A stretch of DNA of 5,269 nt. Origin: Scytonema sp. UIC 10036 (lineage in GTDB: Bacteria; Cyanobacteriota; Cyanobacteriia; Cyanobacteriales; Nostocaceae). The stretch is taken from NCBI RefSeq assembly GCF_009725235.1, contig NZ_WJFC01000377.1:1-5269 (forward strand), written 5' to 3'. The notes beneath the pieces were generated by a model. It worked only from the letters and a program-made list of their open reading frames with translations. It did no database searches and was not told where the DNA came from. Every line of letters begins with the position of its first letter. The first letter of the stretch is position 1. Position numbers and translations under genes: made by a program. This document shows positions 5,238 to 5,269 of this stretch, piece by piece.

Positions 5238-5269
5238 ACCCCACCCTAACCCTCCCCTTGTAAAGGGGA
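5238..5269. repeat. C-rich palindromic repeat after ndk, cut by window end
   Basis: ACCC/CCCT-rich sequence leads into a perfect hairpin, TCCCCTT (5253-5259), loop GTA, AAGGGGA (5263-5269). It starts 6 bp after the ndk stop codon. C-rich palindromes of this kind are widespread between cyanobacterial genes. It may act as a transcription terminator for ndk, but what follows the second arm is outside the window. Confidence 0.6.

Overview
The window looks like chromosomal DNA of a filamentous, probably heterocyst-forming, cyanobacterium (Nostocales-like). Three things point there. All four proteins read as cyanobacterial versions of their families. The octamer GCGATCGC (HIP1, the highly iterated palindrome of cyanobacteria) occurs four times in 5.3 kb, where chance predicts about 0.1. 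The gaps between genes are filled with heptamer tandem repeats of the STRR kind known from heterocystous cyanobacteria. The exact genus cannot be read from the window.

Layout: (1) 21-839 (+) scpA, the kleisin subunit of the SMC-ScpAB condensin, possibly starting just before the window. (2) 840-1206, a 367 bp AT-rich gap holding a degenerate heptamer-repeat block and one weak hairpin. (3) 1207-2379 (+), a 390 aa sugar-phosphate nucleotidyltransferase with an N-terminal nucleotidyltransferase domain and a C-terminal left-handed beta-helix-like domain. (4) 2380-2478, a short convergent gap made almost wholly of two facing heptamer arrays; the second array runs into the stop codon of the next gene. 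(5) 2479-4497 (-) speA, biosynthetic arginine decarboxylase. (6) 4498-4782, a divergent promoter region with three small dyads on the speA side and a 161 bp block of 23 in-register heptamers on the ndk side. (7) 4783-5232 (+) ndk, nucleoside diphosphate kinase, with a TTG start. (8) 5233-5269, the start of a C-rich palindromic repeat cut by the window end.

The four genes are housekeeping genes: chromosome segregation, nucleotide-sugar supply, polyamine synthesis and NTP balance. They do not form one operon; orientation changes twice and each gene appears to be its own unit. I see no mobile element, CRISPR array, RNA gene or defence system. The most notable content is intergenic. Two gaps clearly, and a third more weakly, contain a heptamer array facing a near-complementary array. 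The sequence differs at each locus but the architecture is the same: in the two clear cases one arm differs from the complement of the other mainly by a single recurring G/T position per heptamer.
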